Origin: UBA4742 sp963785815 | Lineage (GTDB): Bacteria > Actinomycetota > Acidimicrobiia > Acidimicrobiales > Acidimicrobilacustridaceae | DNA: 64,000 nt | Assembly: GCA_963785815.1 (NCBI GenBank) | Contig: CAWAWN010000002.1 | Location: 1,650,842 to 1,714,841, forward strand | Direction: 5' to 3' | Part shown: positions 61,765 through 64,000 of the stretch, piece by piece | Position numbering within the stretch: position 1 is the stretch's first letter | Layout: every line of letters starts with the position of its first letter | Program-made: the position numbers and the translations under genes | Notes under the pieces: model-generated | What the model was told of the DNA's origin: nothing | Databases searched by the model: none | Seen by the model: the letters and a program-made list of their open reading frames with translations, nothing else

Positions 61765-63654
61765 GTGACCACGACGCCCATAGCTGACTATGCGCTCCTG
61801 TCGGATCGGCACAGCGCGGCGCTGGTCAGTCGGGGCGGGTCGATCGACTGGCTCTGCTTCCCACGGTTCGACAGCCCCTCGATCTTCGGTCGCCTCCTCG
61901 ACGAGAAGGCCGGGCACTGGTTCTTCGGAGCCACCAACCCGACGGAAGTGAGCAGGCGCTACCTGGACCGCACCATGGTGTTGGAGACCACGTTGCGCAC
62001 ACCGACCGGTTCGGTCAGGATCACGGACGCTCTGGCCATGGGTCCTGGCAACCGGGGACACGAGCTCGGCATAGGCGCGCCTCACGTTCTCCTGCGGCAA
62101 GCCACCTGTACGGCGGGACGGGTCGACTTGTCCCTGGAGTACGTCCCGCGCCCCGACTACGGGTTGAATCATCCCTCGCTCGACGCGGTCGACGGTGGAA
62201 TCACGGAGACGGGGAGCGCTGACGGGCTGGTGCTGTCGACGTCCGTGGCCTTGACGCTCGACCAGGACCGCGCCGCGGCCTCGGGCCGGTTCCAGCTCGT
62301 CCAAGGCGAGAGCATCGGCTTCGCTCTGCAGCACGGGAACCAGATCGAGGGCAGCTCGGCGAGGGTCTGGAGCCCGTCGGAAATACGCGCCCGGCTCGAG
62401 GACACCGTGGCGGGGTGGGAGTCGTGGTCAGAGCTCCACCAGGCCTACGTGGGGCCCTGGCGAGACCTGGTGCACCACAGCGGCCGGGTGCTCCAGTCCC
62501 TCTCCTATGCACCCACCGGCGCCATCTGCGCGGCGGCGACCACGTCGTTGCCTGAGGTGGTGGGCGGCTCCCGGAACTGGGACTACCGCTATGCCTGGGT
62601 CCGGGACGCCTCCTTCACGATCCAGGCCCTTTGGGTGGCGGCTTGTCCTGACGAAGCCAACCAGTTCTTCGACTACGTCTCCTCGTCCGCGGCCGGCTCG
62701 CTCGACGGGGGCGGGGCCTTGCAGATCATGTTCGGCATCGGCGGTGAACGGGATCTGACCGAGCGGGAGCTCCCCCATCTGGAGGGGTGGCGGCACTCGG
62801 CGCCGGTCCGGGTGGGCAACGCGGCCTGGAAGCAACGACAGCTCGACGTCTACGGCGAGCTGCTCAACGCGGTGTACCGCATGTCTGACCACCTCTTCGA
62901 CGACACCCACCGGGTCGGGCCACCGGCCGACTCGGGCAAGTGGGATGCGCCCACCCAGCTGGCCCCAGCCACGCGAGCGTTCCTGGTGCAGCTGGCCGAC
63001 ACGGCTGCTCGCCGGTGGCAGGAGAAGGACCAGGGAATCTGGGAGATCCGGGGGGAGCCACGTGACTTCCTGTATTCCAAGCTGATGTGCTGGGTGGCCC
63101 TCGATCGAGCGGTGATCCTGGCCGACCGGCTCGACGCCTCCGCTCGAATCGGGTCATGGACCCAGACGCGGGACCAGATCAGCGAGGCGATCGTGACCAA
63201 GGGCTGGAGTGACCAGGCCAACGCCTTCACCCAGTCGTTCGGCTCCGACGAGCTCGACGCCTCCAACCTCATGGTGCCCCTGGTGGGATTTCTCCCGACG
63301 GACGATCCGAGGGTGCTGGCCACGATCGACGCAACCGAGGAGCGGCTCACCGACTCGCGGGGATTGGTCTATCGCTATCGGTCCCACGACGGCCTCGAGG
63401 GCGAGGAGGGCACCTTCGTGTTGTGCACCTTCTGGCTGGCCCAGGCCTTGGCCCGGGTAGGCCAGCCGGTTCGGGCCCGGGCCGTGTTCGAGCGTGCCGC
63501 CGCCTTCGTCAACGATGTCGGCCTGCTGGCCGAGGAGGTCGATCCCGACACCGGCGAGCTTCTTGGCAACTTCCCGCAGGCGTTCAGCCACATCGGGCTC
63601 GTCAACGCGGCCTGGGCCATCTCTGAGAGCGAGCGCAAGGCGCAACCGACCTGA
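61765..63654 (+). CDS. Glycoside hydrolase family 15 (trehalase/glucoamylase-type)
   Basis: A 629-residue intracellular GH15 enzyme. The N-terminal beta-sandwich begins TTTPIADYALLSDRHSAALV and has RGGSIDWLCFPRFDSPSIFG. The (alpha/alpha)6 barrel has VGGSRNWDYRYAWVRDASFT, where the WVRDAS segment binds substrate, and later GIWEIRGEPRDFLYSKLMCW with the candidate catalytic Glu. The second acid is probably in LLAEEVDPDTGELLGNFPQA. Mycobacterial members of this clade are alpha,alpha-trehalases. GAGGGAG precedes GTG 61765, which I choose over the open upstream extension. Confidence 0.9.
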   Translation: MTTTPIADYALLSDRHSAALVSRGGSIDWLCFPRFDSPSIFGRLLDEKAGHWFFGATNPTEVSRRYLDRTMVLETTLRTPTGSVRITDALAMGPGNRGHELGIGAPHVLLRQATCTAGRVDLSLEYVPRPDYGLNHPSLDAVDGGITETGSADGLVLSTSVALTLDQDRAAASGRFQLVQGESIGFALQHGNQIEGSSARVWSPSEIRARLEDTVAGWESWSELHQAYVGPWRDLVHHSGRVLQSLSYAPTGAICAAATTSLPEVVGGSRNWDYRYAWVRDASFTIQALWVAACPDEANQFFDYVSSSAAGSLDGGGALQIMFGIGGERDLTERELPHLEGWRHSAPVRVGNAAWKQRQLDVYGELLNAVYRMSDHLFDDTHRVGPPADSGKWDAPTQLAPATRAFLVQLADTAARRWQEKDQGIWEIRGEPRDFLYSKLMCWVALDRAVILADRLDASARIGSWTQTRDQISEAIVTKGWSDQANAFTQSFGSDELDASNLMVPLVGFLPTDDPRVLATIDATEERLTDSRGLVYRYRSHDGLEGEEGTFVLCTFWLAQALARVGQPVRARAVFERAAAFVNDVGLLAEEVDPDTGELLGNFPQAFSHIGLVNAAWAISESERKAQPT

Positions 63655-63712
63655 ACGTCAGTTGGACCGCCGTGGGATCCTTGGACCGAACCCTTTCGAG
63701 TTTGGAGGCCAC

Positions 63713-64000
63713 ATGCGCAGCGACATCCGTGAAGGCGAGACGTTTCCCGACTACGAGCTCGCCGATCAATCCGGCCATCGGCGGTCCTTGTCGGAACTCC
63801 AAGGGGGCAACCCGATGGTGCTCCATCTGTCCCGTGGCGGCTTCGATCCCAAGGAGCATCAGTTCGTAGGGCATCTGGTCGACATGTATCCCGAGTTCAG
63901 AAATGCTTACACCCGATTGGCCCTAATCTCGACCGACAATCAGCTGAACATCAATGAGTTCCGCGATGCGCTGGGCGCCACGTGGCCGTTCCTGTCGGAC
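63713..64000 (+). CDS. Peroxiredoxin-like paralog, cut by window end
   Basis: The first 96 residues of a protein paralogous to the one at 58279 (RSDIREGETFPDYELAD, LSELQGGNPMVLHLSRGGFD and WPFLSD align throughout). The Cys position of the first paralog (RGNYCPKEH) is Asp here (RGGFDPKEH), so this one cannot be a normal peroxidase. GGAGG lies before ATG 63713. The 3' end is outside the window. Confidence 0.78.
   Translation, partial: MRSDIREGETFPDYELADQSGHRRSLSELQGGNPMVLHLSRGGFDPKEHQFVGHLVDMYPEFRNAYTRLALISTDNQLNINEFRDALGATWPFLSD

Overview
The window looks like a chromosomal segment of a high-GC actinobacterium. Acidimicrobiia or a close relative is my best guess. The reasons are the strong G/C third-position bias, the many GTG/TTG starts, the overlapping GTGA/ATGA gene junctions, and the gene families present (VapBC/PIN modules, a maleylpyruvate-isomerase-like DinB fold, GH15 trehalase-type enzyme, secreted lipase). 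This placement is inference; there is no rRNA or complete tRNA to anchor it.

Layout. 0-4.9 kb is ordinary envelope and housekeeping material (PAP2 phosphatase, COG4705 membrane protein, UppP, glycosyltransferase). 5-14 kb is an eroded accessory zone: truncated genes, a complete IS110 element, VapBC, a second antitoxin/PIN pair whose toxin carries an amber codon, an IS3 element inside a lipoprotein gene, and dispersed repeats. 14.4-23 kb is a MacAB-type export operon with two membrane-fusion proteins, a secreted GH43-like protein, and a convergent OmpR-type two-component system. 23.2-38 kb holds an IS21 relic and then a coherent block. Rubredoxin, pirin and tautomerase form one operon, and a large LuxR/STAND (LAL) regulator lies beside them. 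A five-gene operon follows: hemerythrin, ThDP decarboxylase, CocE hydrolase and two tandem small proteins resembling nitrile-hydratase-like leader peptides. A glycine-rich surface protein and malic enzyme complete the block. Three transcription units of this block, plus a mini-ORF, share a palindromic promoter motif (CTAGGGG-N4-CCCCAG type), so I read it as one regulon, probably controlled by the LAL protein. 38-46 kb has a tRNA-Pro 3' half, a lipase, a tandem-repeat element, pyruvate phosphate dikinase, and an intact IS1380 whose CTAG target duplication contains the dikinase stop codon. 46.1-57.2 kb is bounded at both ends by a ~250-bp composite repeat. That repeat contains the 3' half of tRNA-Arg(CCU) between paired GTGGGATG motifs, the look of attL/attR. 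Inside are an AAA/DUF4143 ATPase, a methyltransferase, a secreted protein, a huge pentapeptide-repeat lipoprotein with recently amplified modules, and a second LAL regulator with its HTH at the N-terminus. 57.4-64 kb is metabolic: SDR, two peroxiredoxin-like paralogs, nitronate monooxygenase, SnoaL, cupin and GH15.

Several genes (LAL, ThDP enzyme, dikinase, IS3 orfB) are broken by single extra bases. This may be decay, but it also fits uncorrected insertion errors, so those proteins are described as joined products. The points most worth following up are the shared palindrome regulon, the paired leader-peptide-like proteins and the tRNA-half/GTGGGATG repeat system.
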